A stretch of 7,503 bases of DNA from Planctomycetia bacterium. Lineage in GTDB: Bacteria > Planctomycetota > Phycisphaerae > Phycisphaerales > SM1A02. The position numbers and the translations under genes are program-made. The stretch is taken from NCBI GenBank assembly GCA_005799205.1, contig SYHM01000143.1:1-7503 (forward strand), given 5' to 3'. Position 1 is the stretch's first letter; every line of letters begins with the position of its first letter. Positions 6,955-7,503 of the stretch are shown one piece after another. A model generated the notes under the pieces. The model saw only the letters and a program-made list of their open reading frames with translations. It searched no databases and was not told where the DNA came from.

Positions 6955-7503
6955 ATGAGTTTCACGACGACATCTCAGCGACTTCGGTGGCTCCTCATCC
7001 TTCCCGCGACAGCGGCGACCGCTGCGATGACACTTGGATGGCAGAGTCCGCCGCCAGCTCCGACGGCACCGCTAGCACCTGCACTTGCTGCGCAAAGCAC
7101 TCCGACTGTGATCCCTCCGCGGATCGCTCCAGGAACTCCCGGCGGCGATCGCATGGCCGCCGCTGCGTCAGCGATGGGATGGGCTGAGATTCTCGATCAG
7201 AGTCCAGATCCCGCGGTTGTCACCGATGCGACGCTTCGCGCGGCGATCACAGGCACAGGGTTTCCGTGGCGGGTGCGCGACAGAGCGTCTGGAATCGAGA
7301 TGCTGCTGGTGCCTCCGGGAGAATTCATCATGGGGATGAGTGTGGGTGATGAGTTTGCCAACAGCGACGAGAAGCCCGCGCACGAAGTGATTTTGACGAA
7401 GCCCTTTTATCTGGGCCGTACTGAGGTCACCCAGGAGCAGTGGACTCGACTCATGGGAACGAATCAGAGTTACTTTCAAGACATCAATTTCGAGGTGATT
7501 CCA
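6955..7503 (+). CDS. Exported FGE/SUMF1-like domain protein, copy 3 of 3, 3'-truncated by window
   Basis: The frame is open for 183 codons to the right edge. Residues about 10-29 are hydrophobic after an RLR patch and form a signal peptide or N-terminal anchor. Residues about 30-65 are a Pro/Ala-rich linker, absent from the other two copies. The shared lead-in module is at 76-122 ('PDPAVVTD', 'TGFPWRVRD', 'ASGIE', 'MLLVPPG'). The FGE domain then begins: 'FIMGMSVGD' (124-132), 'SDEKPAHEVIL' (137-147), 'YLGRTEVTQEQW' (152-163), 'MGTNQSYFQ' (167-175). The last visible residues, 'DINFEVIP', match the start of the insert seen in copy 2 ('EVRYQVVSG'), so this copy very likely has the insert too. 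The catalytic region is outside the window. It is closer to copy 2 than to copy 1 in keeping the 'MGMS..DE.PAHEV' loop. Function unknown. Confidence 0.9.
   Translation, partial: MSFTTTSQRLRWLLILPATAATAAMTLGWQSPPPAPTAPLAPALAAQSTPTVIPPRIAPGTPGGDRMAAAASAMGWAEILDQSPDPAVVTDATLRAAITGTGFPWRVRDRASGIEMLLVPPGEFIMGMSVGDEFANSDEKPAHEVILTKPFYLGRTEVTQEQWTRLMGTNQSYFQDINFEVIP

Overview
The window looks like a piece of a Planctomycetota chromosome, most likely from a Phycisphaerae-type lineage. That assignment is inferred from protein families, not from any marker gene. The main clue is a giant secreted protein that joins a DUF1080 domain, a 'membrane-bound dehydrogenase' beta-propeller and a CxxCH cytochrome c domain, an assembly typical of this phylum. 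Secreted formylglycine-generating-enzyme (FGE)-like proteins with a 'TGxPWRVRD' lead-in are a second clue. The DNA is moderately GC-rich and densely coding. I see no tRNA, rRNA, CRISPR array, transposase or integrase, and no gap longer than about 110 bases.

Layout from left to right. (1) Positions 1-1668, minus strand: a secreted trypsin-fold serine protease resembling lysyl endopeptidase, with an N-terminal propeptide-like region and a C-terminal PPC domain. It runs off the left edge without a stop. (2) Positions 1669-1776: a 108-base spacer. (3) Positions 1777-4956, minus strand: a 1059-residue exported protein ordered DUF1080, beta-propeller, helical repeats, cytochrome c. (4) Positions 4957-4986: a 30-base divergent intergenic gap. 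(5) Positions 4987-7503, plus strand: three tandem paralogous exported FGE-domain genes separated by 27 and 24 bases, the third cut by the right edge.

All five proteins carry N-terminal export signals, so this is a cell-envelope or extracellular gene set. The giant protein plausibly handles oxidised sugars: DUF1080 is linked to 3-keto-disaccharide hydrolysis, the propeller to sugar or alcohol dehydrogenase-like folds, and the cytochrome could carry electrons. The three FGE-like proteins have different N-termini (cleavable signal, lipobox, and signal or anchor plus Pro/Ala linker). They share an ungapped 47-residue lead-in module and an unusual insert inside the FGE core. The two complete copies lack the cysteine pair of true sulfatase-activating FGE, so they are probably binding or structural proteins, or enzymes of another kind.

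The most interesting observations are this paralog family and the start regions. Three of the five genes have a TANNNT hexamer exactly six bases before the ATG, which suggests leaderless transcripts, while the other two have Shine-Dalgarno-like sequences. I found no clearly new defence or mobile system.
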